From Streptomyces rhizoryzae (GTDB lineage Bacteria; Actinomycetota; Actinomycetes; Streptomycetales; Streptomycetaceae), in NCBI RefSeq assembly GCF_023155275.1, contig NZ_JALMUV010000032.1, forward strand, positions 1 to 64,000: a stretch of DNA of 64,000 nt, given 5' to 3'. Shown here one piece after another: positions 8,568-20,055 of this stretch. Position numbers and translations under genes: made by a program. Each line of letters opens with the position of its first letter. The stretch's first letter is position 1. The notes under the pieces are model-generated. The model was not told where the DNA came from. It made no database searches and saw only the letters and a list, made by a program, of their open reading frames with translations.

Positions 8568-9440
8568 TCAGCCCGCCGCCCCGGCGGTGGTCCGGGCGTA
8601 GTGCGCGGCGATCTCGTCACTGGTCGTCAGCCACACCCCCGGATGGCCGGCGATGTGCTCCAGCGCCTGGTCCAGGTACCTGTGGCGGAACGGCTGGTTG
8701 ATGACGAACGGGTGCAGCACCAGCGACATCACCCGCCCGCTGTCCGCCGCGTCCGCGTACAGCTGCGCCAGCTGGTCCTTGACGATCTGTACGAAGTCCG
8801 GGCCGCTGAGGCTCTTGCCGACGAACAGGCTGATGTCGTTGACCTCGATGGAATACGGAACGCTGAGCAGGCCCGGAATGTTGAGGCGGTAGGGCTGGTC
8901 GTCGTTGGACCAGTCCAGGACGTAGTCCAGGCCGAGTTCGGCGAGGAGTTCGGGGGTGCGGAAGGTCTCGGTCAGGGCCGGTCCGAGCCAGCCGCGCGGG
9001 CGGTGGCCGGTGGTCCGCTCGATGGAGCCGACCACCTCGGCCAGGACGGCGCGCTCCTCGTCGGGTGTCAGGTCGGCCTGGAAGGTGGAGTTGTTCCTGC
9101 CGTGGGCGATCCAGGCCCAGTCCCGCGCCCGGCCGGCCTCGATGATCTGCGGATAGCGCTCGCCGGCGTCGGAGTTGAGCATCACGCTGGCGCGGATCCC
9201 GTGCCGGTCCAGGCTCTCGATCAGCCGCCAGATGCCGACCCGGGGGCCGTAATCCCGCCAGCCGTAGTTCAGCGGGTCCGGGGCGAGCCCGGCGGTGCCG
9301 GGGAAGATGCTCGTCGACGGGCGGTCGACCCGGTAGTGCTCGACGTTCAGCCCGACGTAGAAGGCGATCCGGGCGCCGCCCGGCCACTGGATCGGGTCCC
9401 GTTCGGTGATCGGGCTGTAGTCGTAGAGCTGGTTGTCCAT
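8568..9440 (-). CDS. Polysaccharide deacetylase family protein (PuuE-like)
   Basis: A 290-residue NodB-fold protein without a signal peptide. Segments such as WPGGARIAFYVGLNVEHY, YGWRDYGPRVGIWRL, AWIAHGRNNS and SLVLHPFVINQPFRH match the intracellular PuuE/allantoinase-like branch of the deacetylase superfamily rather than cell-wall chitin deacetylases. The start is the ATG after GAGGTG; an upstream in-frame ATG would put a palindrome inside the gene. The promoter region carries a near-perfect inverted repeat at 9495-9516. The substrate is an amide or ureide, but which one is unknown. Confidence 0.85.
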   Translation of the reverse strand: MDNQLYDYSPITERDPIQWPGGARIAFYVGLNVEHYRVDRPSTSIFPGTAGLAPDPLNYGWRDYGPRVGIWRLIESLDRHGIRASVMLNSDAGERYPQIIEAGRARDWAWIAHGRNNSTFQADLTPDEERAVLAEVVGSIERTTGHRPRGWLGPALTETFRTPELLAELGLDYVLDWSNDDQPYRLNIPGLLSVPYSIEVNDISLFVGKSLSGPDFVQIVKDQLAQLYADAADSGRVMSLVLHPFVINQPFRHRYLDQALEHIAGHPGVWLTTSDEIAAHYARTTAGAAG

Positions 9441-9494
9441 GGGGCTCACCTCGTGTCCGCTGTGGTCCGGGGATCCGGTGCTCCGCATCGTCGA

Positions 9495-9516
9495 ACCTTC
9501 ACATTGATGTGAAGGT
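9495..9516. promoter_or_regulatory. Near-perfect 22-bp palindrome, MerR-type operator candidate
   Basis: Two perfect 10-bp arms, ACCTTCACAT and ATGTGAAGGT, with a 2-bp centre, 55-76 bp upstream of the deacetylase start. Sequence and length fit operators of actinobacterial MerR-family regulators, which sit in a long promoter spacer. No MerR gene lies in this window, so the regulator would be encoded elsewhere. Confidence 0.6.
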
Positions 9517-9575
9517 CAAGCGGCGGCGGGAAGTGACCCCGGCCACAGGCGGACGCGAGGGGGCCGGTGCGTCCG

Positions 9576-10208
9576 CTACGGGCGGTAGACGCAGGCCGCC
9601 AGGCCCGTGTGGCGGCGCCAGCCGAGCGTCTCGTACAGCGCGCGGCCCGCGTCCGTCGCCCCCAGGACGCCGGTCTCCGCGCCGCGGTCGACCGCGTGGT
9701 CGGCCAGCGTGCGCATCACGAAACCGCCCAGCCCGCGACGGCGGTGGCCCTCCTCGGTCCCCACCCGGTCCACCACCGCCGCCGCGCCCACGAGGGCCAG
9801 CTGCCCCTTCGCGGCGGGCGCGCCGGACGCGTCAGTGACCCGGACGCAGGTGACGCCGGCCTCGGTCTCGACCGTGACGCGGTAGCCGTCCGGCACCACC
9901 GGACGGGTGGCCCGCAGGTCCGCGGCCATCAGGTGGCCCGTCTCCTCCTTGTCCACCGTCCAGCCCGCCGGCATCCACGGCACCGCCGTCTCCGCCTCCA
10001 CGGGCAGCTTCAGCCAGGTGTGCGGGACGGTGACGGTCGCGGCGGCCGCGCGCACCACGGACTGGTCCGGAGCGGGCAGCACGTGCCGGCCCACCTGGTC
10101 GGGCAGGCCCACGTCCACGTACAGCCCCCAGGGGTGCTCGACCGCCGGCGGGCGCTGCCGCGAAACCACCCAGCCGGCCACCCATGTCCTGACGAGATCC
10201 GGAACCAT
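9576..10208 (-). CDS. GNAT-family N-acetyltransferase
   Basis: A 210-residue acetyltransferase. The acetyl-CoA-binding core is in the C-terminal half: VDRVGTEEGHRRRGLGGFVMRTL matches GNAT motif A (R/Q-x-x-G-x-G/A as RRRGLGGF), followed by GATDAGRALYETLGW. The N-terminal half is poorly conserved and probably defines the substrate. The start ATG has GGGAGGGG upstream. Function beyond acyl transfer is unknown. Confidence 0.83.
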   Translation of the reverse strand: MVPDLVRTWVAGWVVSRQRPPAVEHPWGLYVDVGLPDQVGRHVLPAPDQSVVRAAAATVTVPHTWLKLPVEAETAVPWMPAGWTVDKEETGHLMAADLRATRPVVPDGYRVTVETEAGVTCVRVTDASGAPAAKGQLALVGAAAVVDRVGTEEGHRRRGLGGFVMRTLADHAVDRGAETGVLGATDAGRALYETLGWRRHTGLAACVYRP

Positions 10209-10331
10209 CGACCCCTCCCGAGTAAGTGCCACGCAACGGCAGCGCACATTACTCGATCACGGCCGCGGCGGCACCCGGTTTCGCGCGCCCGGCACCCGCT
10301 CCGGTCGCCCGCACCCCCGACCCGGCGAAGA

Positions 10332-10351
10332 ATTGTCCGGGTACGGGCAAT
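10332..10351. promoter_or_regulatory. Imperfect 20-bp palindrome upstream of the Clp gene
   Basis: Arms ATTGTCCG and CGGGCAAT (7 of 8 paired) around GGTA, 56-75 bp upstream of the chosen Clp ATPase start. This does not match the HspR HAIR or ClgR consensus as I know them, so the regulator is unknown. Confidence 0.4.
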
Positions 10352-10406
10352 CGACTACGGCAGGCAGCACCCCACCGTGGCGCTGCCCGCCGGACGGGTG
10401 GTCACG

Positions 10407-12890
<2,484 letters not shown>

Positions 12891-12914
12891 CGCCGACCCT
12901 GTCCTGACCTCCCG

Positions 12915-14156
12915 TCAGCTCTCCCCGGGAGCGCCATCGTCCTTGGTGGTGCAGTCGATCAGCAGGTGCCGGGGCCCGCGCAGGATCGGGCTGTGCCGGT
13001 ACGGCGGCGGGTCCGCCACCAGCCGCGGCCCCTCCAGCCGGCGCAGCAGCGCGGCCAGCGCCACCTGCGCCTCCAGCCGCGCCAGCGGTGCGCCGAAGCA
13101 GCTGTGCACACCGCTGCCGAAACCGAAGTGCTCGTTGTCCCGCCGGGCGGGATCGAACCGGTCGGGGTCCTCGAACCGCAGTGGGTCGCGGTTCGCCGAC
13201 GCCAGCATCAAATACAGCGGCGCGCCCCGCGGCACGGTCACCCCGCCGACCTCGATGTCCGTCAGGGGAGTGCGCTGCGGCAGCATCTGCACCGGCGGTT
13301 CGTAGCGCAGCAGCTCCTCCACCGCCGACGGCATCAGCTCCGGCTCCCGGCGCAGCCGCTCCAGCGCGTCCGGCTGCCGCAGCAGTGTCAGCATGCCGTT
13401 GGTGATGAGGTTGACCGTCGTCTCGTGCCCCGCGATCATCAGCAGGGTCAGCGTCGTCATCAACTCCCATCTGGCCAGCGGGCCTTCGGGGCCGGCGTCG
13501 TGGACCAGCGCGGAGATCATGTCGTCCGCCGGATCGGCCCGCCGCCGGTCGGCCAGCTCCCCCAGGTACTCCGCCATCTCCGTCCGCGCCGCCGTGCCCG
13601 CCTGCTGCCGCTCCCACGTCTCCTCGCCGGGGGAGCGGTCCAGGGAGGCGATGACGGTGTCCGTCCAGGCGCGGAGGGCGGGCATGTCCTCCCGGGGGAC
13701 GCCCAGCAGGCGGCAGATGACCGTCACCGGCAGCGGATAGGCGAAGTCGTCCACCAGGTCGATCCGGTCCCGGCCCCGGAAGCCGTCGATCAGCTCGCCG
13801 GCGATCCCGACGAGGGCGCCGTGCAGCGCGTCGATGCGGCCGGGGGAGTGCGGGGGGCCGAAGGGGCGCATCGCCAGTCGGCGCAACCGGTCGTGCTCGG
13901 GGTCGTCGACGGCGATGAACGACGGCGGCAGACCGTCCGACCTGGCCCGTACCTCGTCCGGATCGGTGCGGTGGCGCACGTCCGAGCTGATCCGCGGATC
14001 GTGCAGCAGCGCGGCGACCTCGTGGTACGTCCCGACCAGGAAGCTGCCGTCGTTCTGGCGCGCCACCCCGTGCTCGCGCAGTTCGGCGTAGAGCGGGTAA
14101 GGGTCGGCGCGGTGGGCGTAGTCGTTGATCCGCTCCAGCAGGGTCTCCGTGGACAT
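12915..14156 (-). CDS. Cytochrome P450
   Basis: A 413-residue soluble bacterial P450. The I-helix oxygen-activation motif is AGHETT (242-247), the ExxR is E281-R284 (EELLR), and the heme-binding loop is FGFGSGVHSCFGAPLAR with Cys353 as the thiolate ligand. It is the last gene of a ferredoxin, ferredoxin reductase and P450 operon, so its electron supply is encoded with it. That layout resembles the CYP147 class of actinobacteria, which includes fatty-acid hydroxylases, but I assign family only tentatively. Convergent with the Clp gene. Confidence 0.95.
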   Translation of the reverse strand: MSTETLLERINDYAHRADPYPLYAELREHGVARQNDGSFLVGTYHEVAALLHDPRISSDVRHRTDPDEVRARSDGLPPSFIAVDDPEHDRLRRLAMRPFGPPHSPGRIDALHGALVGIAGELIDGFRGRDRIDLVDDFAYPLPVTVICRLLGVPREDMPALRAWTDTVIASLDRSPGEETWERQQAGTAARTEMAEYLGELADRRRADPADDMISALVHDAGPEGPLARWELMTTLTLLMIAGHETTVNLITNGMLTLLRQPDALERLRREPELMPSAVEELLRYEPPVQMLPQRTPLTDIEVGGVTVPRGAPLYLMLASANRDPLRFEDPDRFDPARRDNEHFGFGSGVHSCFGAPLARLEAQVALAALLRRLEGPRLVADPPPYRHSPILRGPRHLLIDCTTKDDGAPGES

Positions 14157-14213
14157 GCGCGGGCTCTCCTCGTCGCAGGGGCGTCGGTAGCGGGCGGCGG
14201 TGCTCGGGGGCGG

Positions 14214-15581
14214 TCAGCCGGCCGGCCGCACCACGGCCAGCCGGCGGTCCGGCAGATGACCGGTCAGGGCGACGGTCGGGCCGTGCGAGAGCACCTTCGG
14301 GTCCGGTACGTCGGACGGCACCACCCGCGGCGCCTCCGGCCGGTCGGCGGCGCCCGGCGCGGGCGGGAACGGCGCCGCCGTCTCGATCAGCCGCCGGTAG
14401 TGCTCCAGCCACTTGGCGCGGTTCACGCTGACCGCGGCGGTGACCCGGCCGCGGTAGCCGTAGACGACCACCAGGCGACCCTCCTCCACCGAGCCCTGGG
14501 CGATCGTCACCTGGTCGGAGAAGGTCGGCACCCCCACCGACTTGATGTTCAGGCCGAACTGGCTGGACCAGAACGCCGGAACCGCCAGGTGTGGACGGCG
14601 CCGCGGCCCGGGGCTGACCATGTTGTGCGCCGCCACCTCCGCCTGCTCCACCGCGTTCCCCCAGTGCTCCAGCGACAGCATCTGGTACTCGAACAGCGGA
14701 TGCGGGAAGCGGGCCACGTCCCCGGCCACGAACACGTCGTCGGTGACGATCCCGTACATGGTGAAGGCCCGGCAGCCGGCGTCGCAGGCCAGTCCGCGCG
14801 GACCGGCGGCCAGCCCGGAATCCGCCAGCCACTCGGTGTTGCGGACCGCGCCCAGCGCGACCACCGCGACGTCGGCCTCGATCCGGGTGCCGTCGGAGAA
14901 CTCCGCGCCGGTCAGCCGCCCGCCGCTGCCGAGCAGCGACGTCACCGTCACCCCGCAGCGCAGATGGACCCCGTGCGCGCGCTGTAGCCGTGCGGCGAAC
15001 GCGCCGAGCGTCCCGCCCAGCGCCCCGACCAGTGGCGCCGGGCCGCGCTCGGCGACCGTCACCGCCAGCCCGCGCTCCCGGCAGGCCGAGGCGATCTCCG
15101 AGCCGGTGAAGCCCGCGCCGATCACCAGGACCCGGCGCGGTCCGGCGTCCAGCCGCTCGGCGAGCCCGGCCGCGTCCTCCATCGTGCGGACCGTCAGCAC
15201 CCCGTCCAGCCGGGCCTCTTCCGGGTTCGGCCAGGGCCGGGCCCGGGTCCCGGTCGCGATCAGCAGCCGGTCGTACGGCAGCCGCCCGCCGTCGGCCAGC
15301 AGCACCTCCTTGGTGACCGGATCGACGCCGCTGGCCCGCACCCCGAGCTTCCAGTGCGCGTCCACCGGGCGGCGGGCCGGCAGTCCGGCGTCCGCCGCCG
15401 CGACCCGCCCCAGCAGCACCTGCTTCGACAGCGGCGGGCGGTCGTAGGGCGGATGCGGTTCGTCCCCGACCAGCGTCAGCTCCCCGCCGAAACCCTCCGC
15501 CCGCAGCGTTTCGGCCGCCCGCAGACCGGCCAGGGATGCGCCGACGATGACGATCCGCCCCTGCGTCAGCTCACCGGTCAT
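14214..15581 (-). CDS. Ferredoxin reductase (FAD/NAD(P)H-dependent)
   Basis: A 455-residue flavoprotein of the ferredoxin/rubredoxin reductase family. The FAD-binding GxGxxG variant is IVIVGASLAGLRAAE near the N-terminus, the NAD(P)H-binding motif is VLVIGAGFTGSEIAS, and the FAD closure is VFVAGDVARF. It passes electrons from NAD(P)H to the adjacent ferredoxin. Its start overlaps the ferredoxin stop by 11 bp, a sign of translational coupling. The in-frame extension upstream of this ATG overlaps the ferredoxin gene and was rejected. The C-terminal extension beyond about residue 400 is rich in Pro and Ala. Confidence 0.93.
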   Translation of the reverse strand: MTGELTQGRIVIVGASLAGLRAAETLRAEGFGGELTLVGDEPHPPYDRPPLSKQVLLGRVAAADAGLPARRPVDAHWKLGVRASGVDPVTKEVLLADGGRLPYDRLLIATGTRARPWPNPEEARLDGVLTVRTMEDAAGLAERLDAGPRRVLVIGAGFTGSEIASACRERGLAVTVAERGPAPLVGALGGTLGAFAARLQRAHGVHLRCGVTVTSLLGSGGRLTGAEFSDGTRIEADVAVVALGAVRNTEWLADSGLAAGPRGLACDAGCRAFTMYGIVTDDVFVAGDVARFPHPLFEYQMLSLEHWGNAVEQAEVAAHNMVSPGPRRRPHLAVPAFWSSQFGLNIKSVGVPTFSDQVTIAQGSVEEGRLVVVYGYRGRVTAAVSVNRAKWLEHYRRLIETAAPFPPAPGAADRPEAPRVVPSDVPDPKVLSHGPTVALTGHLPDRRLAVVRPAG

Positions 15582-15804
15582 CGGCGGCCGCCCCCTTCCC
15601 GCTCTCCGCCCCGGCCCGGTCGCCGACGAGGATGGCCTGCACCGGACAGGCGGCGGCCGCCCGGCGCACCCGCTCGGCCTGGTCGTCCGGTGGTGCCGGG
15701 GCATAGCGCAGCGCCTCCTCGCCGTGCAGCTCGAAAACCCGGGGCGCGAGGAACACGCACTGCGCGTACCCCTGGCACCGGTTGAGGTCGACCACGATCT
15801 GCAT
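15571..15804 (-). CDS. Ferredoxin, probable [3Fe-4S] type
   Basis: A 77-residue ferredoxin with ligands Cys10, Cys16 and Cys53 (RCQGYAQC, then ACPVQA). The second cysteine of the classical 4Fe set is replaced (Tyr13 region), so a [3Fe-4S] cluster is expected, as in many P450-partner ferredoxins. It heads the operon and overlaps the reductase gene. It shuttles electrons between the reductase and the P450. Confidence 0.94.
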   Translation of the reverse strand: MQIVVDLNRCQGYAQCVFLAPRVFELHGEEALRYAPAPPDDQAERVRRAAAACPVQAILVGDRAGAESGKGAAADDR

Positions 15805-16396
15805 TCCGCCCCATCCCTCCGGAGATATGTCCCCTTACGTCCTACTCGTCCCCGGAGGGTGGCGCGGGTGCTGGTGGGCCGGAGGGGTGTGCACGGGGAG
15901 TGAGGGGAGTGGAGGGGAGTGGAGGGGCGGGGGAACGCCGGCGGAAGCGGAAGGGGGCGACGGCCGGTGCGGGAGATCCGCGAACGGTGCCGCGCAATAC
16001 CCGGCGGCGCTTATGGCGCGGCGGTCGGCGAACCCTTGTGGCGCAGTATGGGAACGCCGCGTGCCGGGAAGGTCTGCGGACGGCCGGAGAACCGGGAAAC
16101 GGTGCGGCCGGTGGGGTGCACCGGGATGGAAGTGGAACTTCCGTTCAGGGGTTCGCCCGGGGGTGTGGCCCGCACGCGGAGGCGCCGCACGCCGTTGGCC
16201 GATATCCGTATTGACCCGGGATGGTTCGTGGTACCCACCATCGGAGGAAACTTCACCCGAAGCGTGACGTACGCAACCCCTTGGTGTGCCATGGAACAAC
16301 TCTTTGCGATGATTTCAAGTGGACTTGCCTTCCTCGTCCCGCGCGTGAGATGGGATGGGGGGAACGCCGACCTATCGAACTGTGAGGAACCACGGG
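15805..16396. other. Long intergenic region, divergent promoters
   Basis: About 590 bp between the ferredoxin operon and the plus-strand acyltransferase. It holds a GGAGTGGAGGG-type purine-rich repeat near 15899-15930 and an AT-richer part after 16200 that probably contains the acyltransferase promoter. Open frames on both strands are low-complexity and unsupported. Confidence 0.55.
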
Positions 16397-17605
16397 ATGC
16401 CCTTTGCTGTGCCTGGAACTCTGGCCGTACCAGGGAAGGGGCACGGGCAATCCAGACTCTATGTCCTCGACGGTCTCCGCCTGGTCGCGGCGCTGATGGT
16501 CCTCGCCTACCACTACATCACCCTGCGTGATGGCTGGGGCGGCGATCCGCACGCGTTCTCGCCGACCCTCTACCACCTGTCGCAATTCGGCTGGCTGGGC
16601 GTCGAAGTCTTCTTCCTGATCAGCGGATTCGTCATCTGCATGAGCGCCTGGGGCCGGTCGCTCGGCGACTTCGTCAAATCCCGGGTCTCCCGGCTCTACC
16701 CCGCCTACTGGGTCGGCGTCCTGCTCACCGCGGCCGTCCTGATGATCTGGCCGAAGGTCCGCAGCGCGGACAACCTCGAAACGGTGCTGACCAACCTCAC
16801 CATGCTCCAGCAGGGCGTGGGGGTCTCCGACCTGGACGACGTCTACTGGTCGCTCTTCGTCGAGCTGAAGTTCTACCTGCTCTTCGCCCTGGTCGTGTAC
16901 CGCGGTGTCACCTACCGCCGGTGCGTGCTCTTCTGCGGGCTGTGGACGGTCGCCGGGGTCGTCGCGCTCAAGGCCGACAGCAACTTCCTCTCCGTCTGGG
17001 CCATCGCCCCCTACTCGCCCTATTTCATCGCGGGCATCGCCTTTTACCTGATGCACCGCTTCAAGCCCACGCTGCTGCTCTGGGCCATCGTCGCGGTCGA
17101 ATTCCTGCTGGCCCAGCACTATGTGCGCGGACGGCTGGTGATGAATGTCGGCGCCAAGGCGAGCATGGCGCACGGCTGGCCCGCCCGGGTGGGCGTCATC
17201 CTGGCCTTCGCCATCATGGCCGCCATCGCCCTCGGCGTATTCGACAAGGTGCGGTGGCGCTGGCTGCTGACCGCCGGCTCGCTGACCTATCCGCTGTACC
17301 TCCTGCACATGTACATCGGATTCACCCTCATCGACCTGCTGCGCCACAAGGTCCCGGCGACCGTTCTCCTGCCGGCCATCGTCGCCTTCATGCTGCTGCT
17401 TTCCTATGCCGTCCACCGGCTGGTGGAACGCCCCCTCGGGAAATGGCTGCGCAACGGAATTCAGAAGGGCCTCCAGGAAATGCGCCGGAATTCCAAGACC
17501 CAGGCCGCCTCGGAATCCGCCGCACCCGCGCCGGACGCCCCGCCGGGCCCCGTCGCCGAGGTCGCCGAGAATTACCGGGTGGGCACCCAGCGGCCCTCCC
17601 TGTGA
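16397..17605 (+). CDS. Membrane-bound acyltransferase 3 family protein (OafA-like)
   Basis: A 402-residue integral membrane acyltransferase with about ten hydrophobic segments. The family N-terminus is clear: LYVLDGLRLVAALMVLAYHY, then GWLGVEVFFLISGFVI and SRLYPAYW. Such enzymes O-acylate polysaccharides, peptidoglycan, antibiotics or lipids using acyl-CoA. The last 55 residues form a cytosolic Ala/Pro-rich tail. The ATG at 16397 has GAGGAAC upstream; an in-frame ATG at 16355 is also possible. It is followed by a strong hairpin and so is probably monocistronic. Confidence 0.9.
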   Translation: MPFAVPGTLAVPGKGHGQSRLYVLDGLRLVAALMVLAYHYITLRDGWGGDPHAFSPTLYHLSQFGWLGVEVFFLISGFVICMSAWGRSLGDFVKSRVSRLYPAYWVGVLLTAAVLMIWPKVRSADNLETVLTNLTMLQQGVGVSDLDDVYWSLFVELKFYLLFALVVYRGVTYRRCVLFCGLWTVAGVVALKADSNFLSVWAIAPYSPYFIAGIAFYLMHRFKPTLLLWAIVAVEFLLAQHYVRGRLVMNVGAKASMAHGWPARVGVILAFAIMAAIALGVFDKVRWRWLLTAGSLTYPLYLLHMYIGFTLIDLLRHKVPATVLLPAIVAFMLLLSYAVHRLVERPLGKWLRNGIQKGLQEMRRNSKTQAASESAAPAPDAPPGPVAEVAENYRVGTQRPSL

Positions 17606-17628
17606 GGTGACCGCACCACCCCGCACGG

Positions 17629-17686
17629 GTGCCCGGTGCACCGCCCCGCGACCGGCTGATTGCCAGTTCGGGGCGGCACCGGGCAC
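17629..17686. terminator. Long stem-loop after the acyltransferase gene
   Basis: An 18-bp stem with a two-base bulge (left arm 17629-17648, right arm 17669-17686), followed by TCTT. It starts 24 bp after the acyltransferase stop, as expected of an intrinsic terminator. It ends only 9 bp before the next ATG, so that gene would need a promoter within or beyond the stem. Confidence 0.65.
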
Positions 17687-17695
17687 TCTTGCCGC

Positions 17696-17971
17696 ATGTC
17701 AAACGTACGACTCGAAGCCTGGATCGGCGGGGACTGGCTGGAGGTGGCCGCGGTGAGCGTCACCGTGGAGGATTCCGCGCTGACCCTCTCCTTCGAGCAC
17801 CAGCGGACCGAAGCCGGGTACCGCAGCATGATCTGGGAACCGCTGGAGCACTTCCTGCGCGAATACCGCGACGAACCGATCGTCGTCGTCCCCCTCGGCC
17901 GCTCCCTGCCCGTCATGTACGCCCCCGGGGCCGCGGGGCCGTTCCGGCTGGCGGAGGTGACGGAGGGCTGA
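17696..17971 (+). CDS. Conserved hypothetical protein
   Basis: A 91-residue protein beginning MSNVRLEAWIGGDWLEV and rich in beta-type residues. It has Trp at several positions and no signal peptide or transmembrane segment. I do not recognise the family. Codon use is normal for the window. It lies just downstream of a terminator-like hairpin and converges on the monooxygenase gene 29 bp away. Confidence 0.6.
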   Translation: MSNVRLEAWIGGDWLEVAAVSVTVEDSALTLSFEHQRTEAGYRSMIWEPLEHFLREYRDEPIVVVPLGRSLPVMYAPGAAGPFRLAEVTEG

Positions 17972-17999
17972 GGGCGCGGCGCCCCCGGGCAGCGCGCCC

Positions 18000-19232
18000 T
18001 CAGCGGACCGACGCGGCCGGCGGCCGTTCGCGCACCGCGCCGTACGCCAGGAAGTACGCCGGGACGCGATTCAGCCACCGCGAGGCGGTCAGCCGCTCGG
18101 CCACCCACTGCGCCCGCCGCGGATCGCCCAGCGGCGGGCGCCCGGCCAGCACCGGCTCGATGACCCGGGCGTGGGCGGTCCGCTGGAGCGCCTGCGTCAG
18201 CGCCGCGGTCGGCCACCGGCGGCGCTGCACCGCACGCACGTCCCCCAGCCCCACCCGCCCCGCCCGCAGCGGCCCCACCAGATGACGGGCCGCGGCCACC
18301 GCGTCCTGCACCGCGAGGTTGATGCCGATCCCGAACACCGGCGACATCGCGTGCGCCGCGTCACCGAGGCACAGCAGCCCCGGCCGGTGCCAGCGCCGCA
18401 GCCGGTCCAGCCGCACGTCCAGCAGCCGGACCTCGTCCCAGGACGCGAGCGCGCCCATCCGGTCCCCGAGCCAGGGCGCGGCCGCCGCGTAACCGGCCCG
18501 GAACGCCGGCAGCCCGGCGGCGCGCCGCGCGGCATCCGACCCCTTGGGGATCAGCGCGGCGCACTGCCAGTAGTCCCCGCGGTCGATCAGCGCGGCGAGC
18601 AGCCGGTCCCCGGCGCCGCCCACCAGCCCGTGCGGATCGCCCTCGTACCGCGGCAGCCGGAACCACCAGGCGTCCATCGGGCAGCGGAACGCCCGCAGCC
18701 CCAGCTCCGGCAGCGCCCTGGCCAGCGAGCCCCGGCCGTCGCAGGCCACCGTCAGCGTCGCCCGCAGCTCGCCCCGCCGCCCGCCGGCGGTGCGGTACCG
18801 CACCCCGGCCACCCGCCCGCGCTCCATGAGGAACGACGTCGCCTCGGTGCCCATCCGCACCGAGAACGACGGCTCCCGCCGGGCCTCGTCCGCCAGCAGG
18901 TCCAGCAGGTCCCACTGCGGCACCATCGCCACGTAGTTGAACCGGCCGCCGAGCGCCGCGATGTTCCCCACCGTGGCCAGCGCGCCGCCGGGCCCGAGCG
19001 GCAGCTGAACGGCCGTCACCCGCCGCTGCGGCAGCCGCGCGAACCGCTCGCCGAGCCCCAGCTGGTCCAGGAGCGCCAGCGTCGAGGGGTGCACGGTGTC
19101 GCCCCGGAAGTCCCGCAGGAAGTCCCCGTGCTTCTCCAGGACCGTCACCGCCACCCCCGCCCGGGCCAGCAGCAGCCCCAGCACCATCCCGGCCGGCCCG
19201 CCGCCCACCACACAGCACGTCGTCCGCTCCAC
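18000..19232 (-). CDS. FAD-dependent monooxygenase/oxidoreductase
   Basis: A 410-residue class A flavoprotein hydroxylase relative. The FAD motif is CCVVGGGPAGMVLGLLLARAG at the N-terminus (written here as CVVGGGPAG and following), the RGDTVHPSTLALL motif is at about residues 43-55, and the second FAD motif is LCLGDAAHAMSPVFG near residue 290. Aromatic, polyketide or isoprenoid substrates are typical for the family. The GTG start has GGAAGGAG seven bases upstream; the open frame further upstream is not supported. It is divergent from a secreted-protein gene. Confidence 0.9.
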   Translation of the reverse strand: MERTTCCVVGGGPAGMVLGLLLARAGVAVTVLEKHGDFLRDFRGDTVHPSTLALLDQLGLGERFARLPQRRVTAVQLPLGPGGALATVGNIAALGGRFNYVAMVPQWDLLDLLADEARREPSFSVRMGTEATSFLMERGRVAGVRYRTAGGRRGELRATLTVACDGRGSLARALPELGLRAFRCPMDAWWFRLPRYEGDPHGLVGGAGDRLLAALIDRGDYWQCAALIPKGSDAARRAAGLPAFRAGYAAAAPWLGDRMGALASWDEVRLLDVRLDRLRRWHRPGLLCLGDAAHAMSPVFGIGINLAVQDAVAAARHLVGPLRAGRVGLGDVRAVQRRRWPTAALTQALQRTAHARVIEPVLAGRPPLGDPRRAQWVAERLTASRWLNRVPAYFLAYGAVRERPPAASVR

Positions 19233-19448
19233 CGCACCGCTCCTTCCGCGACCACCGGGTCCCGCGCCCGCGCGCACCGCCACTGATACCCGCGATCGCC
19301 CCGGCCCGCACCGCGGCCACCGCGCATCCACCGAGCGCCGCATTCCGGACGGGATTTCCCGGATGCCGGGAACGCGCCGGCCCCGAATCCCCTCTTGGGG
19401 GGTGACCGAAGACACCGGGCAACGCCCCGGTGAAGGGGAGGAAACACC

Positions 19449-19922
19449 ATGACCACGAGGAAAGCGATGACCGCGCGCACGCCGGCTGCCACGGGGGCGG
19501 CAAGCGGGACCGGGCGCCGGCGCGGCGCCCGGGCCGCGGCGGTGGGCGCCATCGGGCTGGCCGCGGCCGTCCTGGCCGTCACCCCGGCGTTCGCCAAGGG
19601 CAGCGCCACCTTCAGTGCCTCGCCCGGCACCGTGCAGCACGGCGCGCTGGTGCACCTCAAGGGCCAGGGCGACAGCGACGCCATCCAGTACGGCATGTTC
19701 TGCGCCCAGCAGCGCACCGGCACCAGCGGCGCCTGGCACACCGTCAAGTGCGGCAAGGTCGTGGAGGTCGCCGCCCAGGAGGCCGCCGTCGACGTGAAGG
19801 TCAAGGCCGCCAAGCCCGGCACCCTCCAGTTCCGCGGGGTGCTCTACGGGGTCGACGGCCCGCACGGCGGCCACCCGGTCGCCGACATCCACACCGCGGC
19901 CAGGACCGTCCACGTGCGCTGA
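19449..19922 (+). CDS. Secreted protein of unknown function
   Basis: A 157-residue exported protein. It has a long, basic N-region (RRRGARAA), a hydrophobic core (VGAIGLAAAVLAV) and a likely cleavage after AFA near residue 49. The mature part is about 108 residues with two cysteines that could form one disulfide, and a beta-rich sequence (SATFSASPGTVQHGALVHLKG) like a small Ig-type domain. The ATG follows GGGGAGGAAACACC. I do not recognise a function. Confidence 0.8.
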   Translation: MTTRKAMTARTPAATGAASGTGRRRGARAAAVGAIGLAAAVLAVTPAFAKGSATFSASPGTVQHGALVHLKGQGDSDAIQYGMFCAQQRTGTSGAWHTVKCGKVVEVAAQEAAVDVKVKAAKPGTLQFRGVLYGVDGPHGGHPVADIHTAARTVHVR

Positions 19923-20055
19923 CCCGTCCCGGGCCGGCATCCGTGCCGAACGGCTTCCTCAACCTCCTTGAGCGTGACAGGGTTTGAGGGGTTCGCCGAT
20001 TGCCGGGGTCCGTCACCGGGCCCCGGCAGCGGGCCACGGGGGAGGGTGACGGGCC

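Noticed and set aside
6354..9512. A 1052-codon open frame on the plus strand
   Set aside because: It is antisense to four well-supported genes and has no recognisable domain or plausible start.
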